64,000 nt of DNA from UKL13-2 sp043744255 (GTDB lineage: Bacteria; Pseudomonadota; Gammaproteobacteria; Burkholderiales; Usitatibacteraceae), in the NCBI GenBank assembly GCA_043744255.1, contig JAYTVA010000067.1, positions 1 through 64,000 on the forward strand, given 5' to 3'. The notes beneath the pieces are model-generated. The model saw nothing but the letters and a program-made list of their open reading frames with translations, was not told where the DNA came from and did not search any database. Positions 9,146 through 16,712 of the stretch are shown here, piece by piece (positions within the stretch are counted from its first letter, which is position 1; every line of letters starts with the position of its first letter). The translations under genes and the position numbers were made by a program.

Positions 9146-10441
9146 TTACGCTTTTCTCTCGGCCGCTTTTGATAGGCGGCGCACGCGAATATCCGCCTGC
9201 TCTTGGTGGCCGGCAAAATGTTCTAGCGCACACAAGCGGGAACAGTATTCGCCAATCATCACCGAGGCTTCATCGGTCAGCACGCGTTGATACGAATGGG
9301 TTTTAATAAACTTGCCAACCCATAATCCACCGGTGTAGCGCCCCGCGCGGTTGGTTGGTAACGTGTGGTTCGTGCCGATCACTTTGTCGCCATACGAAAC
9401 ATTGGTGCGGTGACCCAAAAACAATGCGCCATAGTTGGTCATGCGTTCTAAAAACCAATCCGGATTTTTCGTCATCACTTGCACATGTTCTGAGCACACG
9501 CGCTCGGCTTCGGCGAGCATTTCTTCATCGCTGTCGCAGAGAATGATTTCGCCGTAATCGCGCCATGCCACACTGGCAATATCGCGGGTGGCAAGCCGTG
9601 CCAGCACGGCGGTGATTTGTGCCGGTAATTCGGCGGCAATTTTTTTGCTGGTGGTGATGCAGATGGCAGGCGAATTCGGCCCGTGTTCGGCTTGGCCTAG
9701 TAAATCGACTGCCACTAATTCTGCATCGCAGGTGTCATCGCAAATCACGAGGGTCTCTGTGGGTCCGGCTTGCAAGTCAATGCCCACACGACCGTATAGC
9801 TGCCGCTTGGCTTCGGCCACATAGGCGTTGCCGGGGCCAACCAGCATATCCACGGGCGCCACACTACCGGTTCCCAATGCCATCATTGCGACCGCTTGCA
9901 CGCCGCCCACGACGTAAATTTCATCGGCGCCTGCCATGGCCATCGCCGCCACAATGGCAGCGGCCGGCTTGCCCTCATAGGGTGGTGCGCAGGCAATGAC
10001 GCGTTTCACGCCCGCTACCTTGGCCGTGAGCACACCCATATGTGCGGACGCCAACAGCGGATATTTGCCACCGGGCACATAGCAGCCCACTGAGTTGATG
10101 GGAATATTTTTATGACCCAACACCACGCCGGGCAAGGTTTCTACTTCCACATCTTTGAACGACAGTAACTGAATTTGCGCGAAGCGTTTGATCTGCGTTT
10201 GTGCGAATTGAATGTCGTTGATTGCCTGCGCGGGTAGCGAGGCAATGCACGCCGCAATTTCGGCATCGGTTAACCGAAATGCCGGTGGACTCCATTGGTC
10301 AAATTTGCTTGAGTAGTCACGAATTGCTGCGTCGCCTCGCGCCTCGATATCAGCGAGAATGGCTTCAACGGTGCCGCGTATCCCGGTATTGATGGCCGCT
10401 TTTTGCTCAGCGGGCTGGCCGGTTTTAAGATGTTGAATCAT
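9146..10441 (-). CDS. HisD-family dehydrogenase, probably catabolic
   Basis: 431 residues, homologous to histidinol dehydrogenase along its whole length. Visible are the NAD-site region LVGPGNAYVAEAKRQLYG, the zinc-ligand region GQAEHGPNSPA, GTNHTLPTNRAGRYTGGLW, and the late His in LEHFAGHQEQADIR. It is not beside any his gene but heads a catabolic operon. It may therefore be one of the HisD paralogues that oxidise other polyols, as HpsN does with sulfopropanediol. I chose the ATG at 10441, which has AGGA 8 nt upstream; ATG 10450 places the SD too close. A perfect TATAAT lies upstream at 10591-10596. The true substrate is unknown. Confidence 0.85.
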   Translation of the reverse strand: MIQHLKTGQPAEQKAAINTGIRGTVEAILADIEARGDAAIRDYSSKFDQWSPPAFRLTDAEIAACIASLPAQAINDIQFAQTQIKRFAQIQLLSFKDVEVETLPGVVLGHKNIPINSVGCYVPGGKYPLLASAHMGVLTAKVAGVKRVIACAPPYEGKPAAAIVAAMAMAGADEIYVVGGVQAVAMMALGTGSVAPVDMLVGPGNAYVAEAKRQLYGRVGIDLQAGPTETLVICDDTCDAELVAVDLLGQAEHGPNSPAICITTSKKIAAELPAQITAVLARLATRDIASVAWRDYGEIILCDSDEEMLAEAERVCSEHVQVMTKNPDWFLERMTNYGALFLGHRTNVSYGDKVIGTNHTLPTNRAGRYTGGLWVGKFIKTHSYQRVLTDEASVMIGEYCSRLCALEHFAGHQEQADIRVRRLSKAAERKA

Positions 10442-10746
10442 TCGGGGCATCCTGCGTGATTGAGTAGCGGGGTATGGCCTCGTGCAGACGCCGAGGTGAA
10501 AAAAGCAAAACCGGTAGAAGCAGTCAGAAGCGCGAAGAAGAACGCAGAAGCAGTAGATGCAAGCGCTGTGATCAGTCAGCACAAAAAATTATTATATACT
10601 TGGCGTGTACTTCGAATGCAAAATAAGTTTTAGCCAATTACATGGTTATTGATTGCTTAAATTAGCAGATTCAAAGCTGATTGGTTAGTTTTGTTGCATC
10701 CGCAGTATTTTACGGTGCGGTGACCGCCGAAATATGGACTGAATAC
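10442..10746. promoter_or_regulatory. Divergent regulatory region of the catabolic island
   Basis: Intergenic region between the HisD-like operon (minus) and the SnoaL-like gene (plus); no ORF with coding character. On the minus strand a perfect -10 box TATAAT lies at 10596-10591, with a weak -35 (TTGCAT) 19 nt upstream. The predicted leader to the 10441 start is about 140 nt. The plus-strand sequence ACTTCGAATGCAAA (10609-10622) lies over the -35 region and recurs with one change upstream of the TonB receptor at 16497-16510. It is therefore a candidate operator for the LacI-type regulator encoded nearby. Confidence 0.5.
10591..10617 (-). promoter_or_regulatory. Predicted sigma-70 promoter of the HisD-like operon
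   Basis: On the minus strand, TATAAT (10596-10591) matches the -10 consensus at all six positions. A weak TTGCAT sits 19 nt further upstream as the -35. The candidate operator covers the -35, which would suit repression or activation at that point. The start site would be near 10584. Confidence 0.45.
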
Positions 10747-11706
10747 ATGGCTTCAAACAGGGTGGGAATGAACGGCTTCGATCCAGAATTTCGCGACCTG
10801 GACCATTACATCCGCGTTATTACGGATCGCATTTGGGAAGGCCGCCGGATCGACGACATACGCACTTATTATTCTGATCCTTGCATTGTCGAAACGCCAT
10901 CGTCGGTGAGCACGACCGTGCAGGCGGTCATCGATGGCACCAACGCCACCCTTGCGCAGTTCCCAGACCGCCGATTACTTGCCGAAGATGTGATTCAATC
11001 GGGTGATGATGAGGACGGCTATTTGAGCTCGCACCGCATCGTTTCCACCATGACGCACTCGCGCGAAGGCAATTTCGGCCACGCGACTGGTCGCAAAATT
11101 CATGTGCGCACCATTGCCGATTGTGTGTGCAAAAACAATCGGATTATCCATGAGTGGTTGGTGCGCGATCAAGCCGCCATCGCGCTGCAAATTGGCACCA
11201 CCCCAAAAGCCATTGCACAGATGTGGCTCGACAAAAGCGGCGGTTGGAATAAGCCTGTAGCAGGCGCGGCACCATCTGGTTACGTCTCGCACATGAGTGC
11301 GAATTCGTTAGCCGTTGCTTATGCCGCAGCGATTCAAGATTTTGCAAACCAGAGAGGCCACGCAGCTGCGGCCTACGACGATGCCGTACATCACATCGGC
11401 CCCGGCAACCAAACACGCTTTGGACAAGATGAAGTGGCTGCATTTTGGCGAGAGCTATTTTCAGCGTTGGAAGTGCGATCGTTTGAGGTGGAGCATTTGG
11501 CGTTTCAGCACGGAAATGGTCGAGCCGACCGTGTCGCGTTTCGCTGGCGCGCGAGGGCAAAGCATCATGGTGTAGGCCGTTATGGTGACCCCACCGGCAA
11601 ATTGATCGAAATCATGGGGATCAACCATGCCGAGTTTTACAACGGTCGTGCATTGCGCGAGTGGGTGCTGATTGACGATGTGGCGATTTGGATGCAGGTG
11701 CTTTGA
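10747..11706 (+). CDS. Tandem SnoaL/NTF2-like protein
   Basis: 319 residues from the ATG at 10747; ATG 10768 is an alternative, and neither has a strong SD. It appears to contain two SnoaL/NTF2-like alpha+beta barrels, about 1-165 and 180-319. The second ends in AEFYNGRALREWVLIDDVAIWMQ, the typical last strands of a SnoaL polyketide-cyclase-like fold. Such domains bind small hydrophobic substrates and can act as cyclases, isomerases or hydrolases. A second two-domain protein of similar size lies in the same island at 19542. The gene converges with the beta-glucosidase gene. Specific activity unknown. Confidence 0.72.
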   Translation: MASNRVGMNGFDPEFRDLDHYIRVITDRIWEGRRIDDIRTYYSDPCIVETPSSVSTTVQAVIDGTNATLAQFPDRRLLAEDVIQSGDDEDGYLSSHRIVSTMTHSREGNFGHATGRKIHVRTIADCVCKNNRIIHEWLVRDQAAIALQIGTTPKAIAQMWLDKSGGWNKPVAGAAPSGYVSHMSANSLAVAYAAAIQDFANQRGHAAAAYDDAVHHIGPGNQTRFGQDEVAAFWRELFSALEVRSFEVEHLAFQHGNGRADRVAFRWRARAKHHGVGRYGDPTGKLIEIMGINHAEFYNGRALREWVLIDDVAIWMQVL

Positions 11707-11773
11707 GACTAGGGCCGTGAGGCTGATCTATCAAAACACAAATCCGCTGTAAATTTGATTTTGTAAATCAACA

Positions 11774-13123
11774 TCAAAGTCGAGCAGGTGCGGCTCGGTT
11801 TGCCCGCGCTTTCTCAATCAATTGCCGGTAAACCTCAGCACTCGGTTTTGGGGTGCGAGCGAATGTGGTTCGATCAACGCTGACTAGGCCAAAACGCGGT
11901 TTGTAACCAGCGCGCCACTCGAAATTATCCAAGAGGCTCCAGTGAATGTATCCCAGCATGTTGATGCCCTCATCAACACATTGCCCTAACGCTTCTACAG
12001 CAGCGGGTAAATGCTGGCATCGCAATGTATCGTCGGTGGTGTCGATTCCGTTTTCACTGACCAATATGGGAGCGCGGCAGTAGCGATGCACTTCCCTCAC
12101 GACATCGGCAATCACGTTGGGCGACGCATCCTGTCCGTCTTGGTTTAACAATACGTTTTTCGAGGCGGGGAGGTAGCCATTAGCGCCTAATTGCAACCGC
12201 ATATAGGGCTGTACACCAATCAAGCTGTCACCAGATGCCGCTTCATAAAATGGCAAACGCGCCTCGGTAAAAATACGGCGATATAGGGCTTCGCCACCGT
12301 CAGATTTATCCGAACGAATATCTTGCAGCGCGAGCGCTAATCCTGTTCGCAAATTAGGCACGACACCACCGATTGCCGCAACAGCTTTTGCATGTGCGGC
12401 AATGCAGTTATCGCGCACTTTAAAAGAATCGCCCATGAAGTAAGCGCCAAAACGCGTCGAACCAACTGCCGCTGATGCTGCTTTTACGATATCGGCTTCA
12501 CCCGGAAACGGTTTTGCACCGCGCATGATGTATGAAGTCACTTGTGCATTCGGCTCGTTCATCGTGATGGCGGCACCCATTAGTGGCCCCAACGTTTTGG
12601 CGGCTCGCTCACAATAGCGGACGAAGCGATCCACAATTTGCGGACTTTCCCAGCCGCCAGCGGTCGCTACCCAACGTGGCGAGACGAAATGATGGAACGT
12701 GACTATCGGCATAATGTCTGCATCGCGTAACGCTCGACACATTGTTTTATAGTGCGCCAGCGCGGCATTGGAGAAAAATCCCTCTTCGGGCTCAATGCGC
12801 GACCATTCAATTGAAAACCGATATGCCGATAAGCCTAAGCTTTTTACCAAAGCCAAATCCTCACGCCATCTATTCCAGCTATCGCAGGCATCTCCAGAAG
12901 GCTCTTTAGAATTGGTGCCTGCCAGATGCTCTAACACCCAATAATCGCTGCTGAAGTTGTTGCCGTCTATTTGATGCCCGGCAGTCGCAACACCCCAGAT
13001 AAAGTTATCGGACCAGCGATTTTTTAATGGCGCTTTAGCTGTAGCACCTAACTCGGTAAGGGTTGTTGCGGATGCCAACGTCGCAGCGGTAGTGGCTAAA
13101 AAAGAACGTCGCGTCATATCCAT
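11774..13123 (-). CDS. Exported family 1 glycoside hydrolase (beta-glucosidase-like)
   Basis: 449 residues. The N-terminus MDMTRRSFLATTAA is a Tat-type signal (twin Arg, then a hydrophobic stretch), so the enzyme is probably exported folded to the periplasm. The GH1 fold starts at about residue 38 (NFIWGVATAGHQIDG). The acid/base Glu is in TMNEPNAQ and the nucleophile Glu in LVSENGIDTTDD; both are conserved. YIHWSLLDNFEW near the end forms the aglycone/glycone subsite seen in GH1. Start at ATG 13123 (or 13117). It would release glucose or a similar sugar from a beta-glycoside imported by the island's TonB receptor; the natural substrate is not known. Confidence 0.9.
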   Translation of the reverse strand: MDMTRRSFLATTAATLASATTLTELGATAKAPLKNRWSDNFIWGVATAGHQIDGNNFSSDYWVLEHLAGTNSKEPSGDACDSWNRWREDLALVKSLGLSAYRFSIEWSRIEPEEGFFSNAALAHYKTMCRALRDADIMPIVTFHHFVSPRWVATAGGWESPQIVDRFVRYCERAAKTLGPLMGAAITMNEPNAQVTSYIMRGAKPFPGEADIVKAASAAVGSTRFGAYFMGDSFKVRDNCIAAHAKAVAAIGGVVPNLRTGLALALQDIRSDKSDGGEALYRRIFTEARLPFYEAASGDSLIGVQPYMRLQLGANGYLPASKNVLLNQDGQDASPNVIADVVREVHRYCRAPILVSENGIDTTDDTLRCQHLPAAVEALGQCVDEGINMLGYIHWSLLDNFEWRAGYKPRFGLVSVDRTTFARTPKPSAEVYRQLIEKARANRAAPARL

Positions 13124-13217
13124 AATGGCTACCCAATTTTTTAAAACACTAGCATTGGCAGGCATTTCAGGGAAAAAAGTCCATGAACGGCACGCCAAAT
13201 CTAGGGGTTCACCTTTT

Positions 13218-13991
13218 TTACTTGGCTGGCATTTTTTCTAGCTTGCCCGCAAGTGCCCGTGCTCCATCCAACAAAAATCCATGGTCGGATGCGAGCATAA
13301 AAAAACTCGCGCCCGCGGCCTGCCACATAGCGCAATCTTCCGACGGTGGGATGAACATGCCGATGGTTTTTCCGTGCTTCACACCAGCCGCGCAGATGTT
13401 TTTGACGGCATCAATAACCACCGCGTCGAGTGGGCTCGTCGCACCGAGCGAGATCGTTAAATCAATGCGTCCAACGAACAAACAATCAATGCCTTCAGCC
13501 GCCGCAATCTCATCTAAATGTTGCAACGCGTCGGCATCTTCAATCTGCGCGATCACTGTGGTGGTGGCAGCGCTATCGCGCAGGTGCTCGGCCATGGGCT
13601 TGGTGGTGTAGCGGGCAGCGCGACTCGAACCCGCGTAGCCCCGGCCACCCGCGCCGTAGTGCGCGTGACACACCGCCTCGGCGGCTTGGGCACCGGAGGT
13701 GATATGGGGCAACACGACGCCGGTAGCACCCGCGTCTAGCGCCGTTAAAATTTCGCCTGCCGTGCCTGTTTGTACACGCACTAGTGATGGCATGTCGGCG
13801 GCGCGAAGTGCCGCGATGCAGCCATCAATTTCCATGCGGCCAAACGGCGCATGTTCAGCATCGATACAAATGCACGCGAGCGGCGACAAGCCCAACACTT
13901 CACAAATGATCGGCGACGGCGTCTTGAGAAACGTGCCCATCATTGGTTCGCGTGCCCGCAAACGCGAACGAAAATTCTCCACGCTACCCAT
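13218..13991 (-). CDS. HpcH/HpaI-family aldolase
   Basis: 257 residues, class II (metal-dependent) aldolase family that includes HpcH, GarL and RhmA. These cleave 2-keto-4-hydroxy acids into pyruvate plus an aldehyde. Landmarks: ICIDAEHAPFG (metal-ligand region), ALDAGATGVVLPHI, IAQIEDADAL (metal-binding Glu) and FVGRIDLTISLG. The ATG at 13991 follows the stop of the MetE-like gene by 2 nt, so the two are translationally linked. In this island it may perform the final carbon-carbon cleavage of the breakdown pathway. Substrate and metal are inferred from family only. Confidence 0.88.
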   Translation of the reverse strand: MGSVENFRSRLRAREPMMGTFLKTPSPIICEVLGLSPLACICIDAEHAPFGRMEIDGCIAALRAADMPSLVRVQTGTAGEILTALDAGATGVVLPHITSGAQAAEAVCHAHYGAGGRGYAGSSRAARYTTKPMAEHLRDSAATTTVIAQIEDADALQHLDEIAAAEGIDCLFVGRIDLTISLGATSPLDAVVIDAVKNICAAGVKHGKTIGMFIPPSEDCAMWQAAGASFFMLASDHGFLLDGARALAGKLEKMPAK

Positions 13992-13993
13992 GA

Positions 13994-15145
13994 TTACTTT
14001 TTCCCCCAAAGGCGTTCGGTCGCAATCGCCGCACCCTCGGCCAATGCGCCTAACTTTGCGTACACAATTTCAGGATCCACATTGCCAAAACCGGCAAATG
14101 TCGAGAAGCCGCAATCGGTGCCTGCGATCACCCTATCGCGCCCGACAATGTTGGCAAAGCGTTCGATCCGCTCGGCAATCAATAGCGGATGCTCAATAAA
14201 ATTAGAAACGGAATCCAACATGCCTGGCACTAAAATTTTCTCGCTGGGAATTTTTGCGTCGCGAAATACGGTCCACTCATGCTGATGGCGCGGGTTGCAG
14301 GATTCAAACAGCAGCGCTTGCGGCTTCGCTCTGAGCGCGATGGGCAGCACCGTTTTCATCGGCACGTCGCAATGGTGTGGGCCTTCGTAATTACCCCAGC
14401 ACACATGCATGCGTACGCTCTCAGCAGGCACATTCCTGAGCGCGTGATTCATAATTTCCACATGCTGAATCGCCACCGCGATGTACTCGGCCTCGGTCTT
14501 GTCTTTAAACATCATGTGGCGACCCAAACCCAAGTCCGGCGAATCCAGTTGCAGCGTAAAGCCAGCCGCCACAATCGCTTCGTACTCGGGGCGCATCGCT
14601 TCGGCCAGCGCTTCCAAATACGCGGTTTGTGTGGGGTAGAAATCATTCGGTTGAAACAATGCAATCACGCCGGGGGATGCTGCGTTCATGAACGCGCCGA
14701 CGGGCGGTGTCGCCTGCATTGCCGCGTGCAGATTCGCAATATCAACTTTCAACGGTTCCAGTGTTTTGGGGGTGATCTCGCTTGTGCAGCGCGGACGACG
14801 GTAGGTGGGCGTGCCACCGGCGGCGGCTAATCGCTTCATGAACGAGGGAAACGCTTCAAGGTCTTGCGGCGTACGGCGCGGGCTATCGCCCTCAAAGCCG
14901 GTGATGCGATCTTTGATATAAGTGGCGTAACTAATTTTGGATTGCTCGCCATCGCTCACCAAATCCACCCCCATTTTCACTTGCCGCGCGACGACGGCTA
15001 ACACTGCGTTGGCGATGGTGGTTTGGTAATCTTTTTGGTCGTATTGCGTGCCATTTTCTTGCGCAAAAATTAGATCCGTTACGTGTTGCGTGCGCGGCAA
15101 ACTGCCGACGTGACTAGTAAGAATCCGGTCTGTTGATGTCGTCAT
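13994..15145 (-). CDS. MetE C-terminal-like methyltransferase family protein
   Basis: 383 residues related to the C-terminal catalytic half of cobalamin-independent methionine synthase and to the CoM-dependent epoxyalkane-cleaving enzymes. It begins with SHVGSLPR, the family's start motif. Probable zinc ligands appear in MHVCWGNYEGPHHCD and AGTDCGFSTF. The N-terminal folate-binding half of true MetE is missing. Stand-alone forms in catabolic clusters need not make methionine; they may move a methyl group from a methoxylated substrate or catalyse thiol addition. Good SD (GGAG) 7 nt before ATG 15145. It lies 37 nt downstream of the lacI-type gene. Confidence 0.8.
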   Translation of the reverse strand: MTTSTDRILTSHVGSLPRTQHVTDLIFAQENGTQYDQKDYQTTIANAVLAVVARQVKMGVDLVSDGEQSKISYATYIKDRITGFEGDSPRRTPQDLEAFPSFMKRLAAAGGTPTYRRPRCTSEITPKTLEPLKVDIANLHAAMQATPPVGAFMNAASPGVIALFQPNDFYPTQTAYLEALAEAMRPEYEAIVAAGFTLQLDSPDLGLGRHMMFKDKTEAEYIAVAIQHVEIMNHALRNVPAESVRMHVCWGNYEGPHHCDVPMKTVLPIALRAKPQALLFESCNPRHQHEWTVFRDAKIPSEKILVPGMLDSVSNFIEHPLLIAERIERFANIVGRDRVIAGTDCGFSTFAGFGNVDPEIVYAKLGALAEGAAIATERLWGKK

Positions 15146-15182
15146 ATTATTCTCCGTGAGTTATTTCGATTGCGCGTAGGTT

Positions 15183-16271
15183 TTAGCCCAATGTGGACGT
15201 GCCGCCCTCAACAAATTGAGCGGAAAACACGCGTTTCTCCGGCGCCTGATTGGGTGACGCGATTGAGGCGGTAAGCATATCGGCCGCCGCTTGTGCCATG
15301 TTTTGTACGGGCTGGCGCAGGGTGGTTAAGTTGTAGCTGAGCCAGGTGGCAGGTTCCACGCCGTCAAATCCTACGACCGATAATGTGCCCGGCACATCTA
15401 GCTTGAATTCATGCCGCGCAGTATCCACACAGCCAATGGCCATCACATCGTTACCGCAAATAATGGCATCCGGCGCACGACCGAGTCGGCGAATAATCTC
15501 TCGTAGCCCATACGCGCCGCTGTCGTAATCGTAGTTGCCCTCTATGACTAGCGGGGCTTTCAGCCCCAACTCGGCAATGCGCTCCAAAGCGCCGCGCGTG
15601 CGCTCTTGACCGACGACCGAATCCGGCGGCCCGCCAATGACCGCAAATCGCTTGTGGCCTGCGGCAGCGAGGCGCGTCACCAAGATGCGCGCACCTTCCA
15701 GTTGATCGCACACCACCGCATTGACTGGCTTATCCAAAACCGTACGGTTATAGAGCACCAGCGGAATGCGCCGCCGCTCAAATTCCGCCACTTGCTGCGC
15801 GTTGAGTCGGGCGGCCGCGATCACGCCATCAACCTGATATTCCCAAATTTGCGAAATCATTTTGTCGACATCGGCCTCATGGGGCAGCGTAAACAGCAGC
15901 ACGCGCATACCGCGTTTTTCAAACTGCTGGCAAAGCTCGGACAACACTTCCGGGTAGTACAAGTTGGTCAAGTTTGAAATCAACACTGCGACCAAGTTGG
16001 AGCGTCTCGTAATTAGGCTGCGTGCCATCGCGTTAGGTGTGTAGTCCAGCTCGCGCGCCGCCTTCATCACACGGCTACGCATCGCTTCGGAAACGGAAGC
16101 GCCCGGCTTAAAACAGCGCGATACCGCTGATTGTGAAATGCCCGCGCGCAACGCGACATCGTATGACGTGACGCGACCGTCGTTGGCCAAAAGTTGGTTA
16201 CTGGCGGTGGTTGCTTTGCTCGCTGTCGCGGCGCGTTGATGCGCAGATTTTTTTGCGGTGTTCGTCGCCAT
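15183..16271 (-). CDS. LacI-family transcriptional regulator
   Basis: 362 residues from ATG 16271; ATG 16322 with a GGTGG element is an alternative. After an unusually long, Ala/Lys/Thr-rich N-terminal extension comes the LacI helix-turn-helix (YDVALRAGISQSAVSRCF) and hinge helix region (NAMARSLITRR). A periplasmic-binding-protein-like effector domain follows (NLTNLYYPEVLSEL, DAIICGNDVMAIG, SVVGFDGVEPATW). It sits at the head of the minus-strand metE-like/aldolase/glucosidase run and divergent from the TonB receptor, so it is the likely regulator of the island. Effector probably a sugar or glucoside. The long basic extension before the HTH is atypical. Confidence 0.92.
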   Translation of the reverse strand: MATNTAKKSAHQRAATASKATTASNQLLANDGRVTSYDVALRAGISQSAVSRCFKPGASVSEAMRSRVMKAARELDYTPNAMARSLITRRSNLVAVLISNLTNLYYPEVLSELCQQFEKRGMRVLLFTLPHEADVDKMISQIWEYQVDGVIAAARLNAQQVAEFERRRIPLVLYNRTVLDKPVNAVVCDQLEGARILVTRLAAAGHKRFAVIGGPPDSVVGQERTRGALERIAELGLKAPLVIEGNYDYDSGAYGLREIIRRLGRAPDAIICGNDVMAIGCVDTARHEFKLDVPGTLSVVGFDGVEPATWLSYNLTTLRQPVQNMAQAAADMLTASIASPNQAPEKRVFSAQFVEGGTSTLG

Positions 16272-16712
16272 CGCTAGATACTTTCGCTTGGGTGGATCAA
16301 GTTTGCTTGGTCGTGTTTGCATGAACTCAGCCACCAACCTTGGCAAAAGTATATCTAAAATGCCGTGCGCAATTGCTAATTACTGCATGCGACTGCATGG
16401 TCAATTTACTTGGAACGGCCGCCACCTCTCCTCTAATGCTCGTACTTGTGTTGCAAAATTGATCGTCGGTGTGAATTCATGACGGGGCGACAATTGACTT
16501 CGCATGCAAACAGTTACAAACTGTGCAATAGTGGTGAGGTTAATTTGAGCAGTTGAATCGCTGTCGGCTCGTCATGTGGCTTAGATCGAGCCCCCATGCG
16601 GTTGCAAAAATTTGGCCACGAAGTGTTTCGCAACAAAAATTTAGTGCGCGGGTGCTTATCTTGTTGCACATAAACCAGCGTCCCTCAGTAACCAGACCGG
16701 GAGTAGTCAGCA
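16272..16712. promoter_or_regulatory. Divergent regulatory region lacI-type gene / TonB receptor
   Basis: A 441-bp noncoding region. From left to right: a minus-strand -10-like TATACT at 16353-16348 for the regulator gene; a direct repeat ACTGCATG at 16382-16389 and 16392-16399, spaced exactly 10 bp apart; TTGACT at 16494-16499 overlapping ACTTCGCATGCAAA (16497-16510), the motif shared with the HisD-like promoter region; and the palindrome CAGTT-ACA-AACTG at 16511-16523. The roughly 190-nt leader to the TonB gene ends with GGGAG about 8 nt before the ATG. The elements suggest LacI-type control of both directions; binding is inferred. Confidence 0.5.

Noticed and set aside
9146..10441. Histidine-biosynthesis HisD
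   Set aside because: No his genes nearby and tight linkage to SDR, cupin and hydrolase genes; called as a HisD-family paralogue instead, pending a tree.
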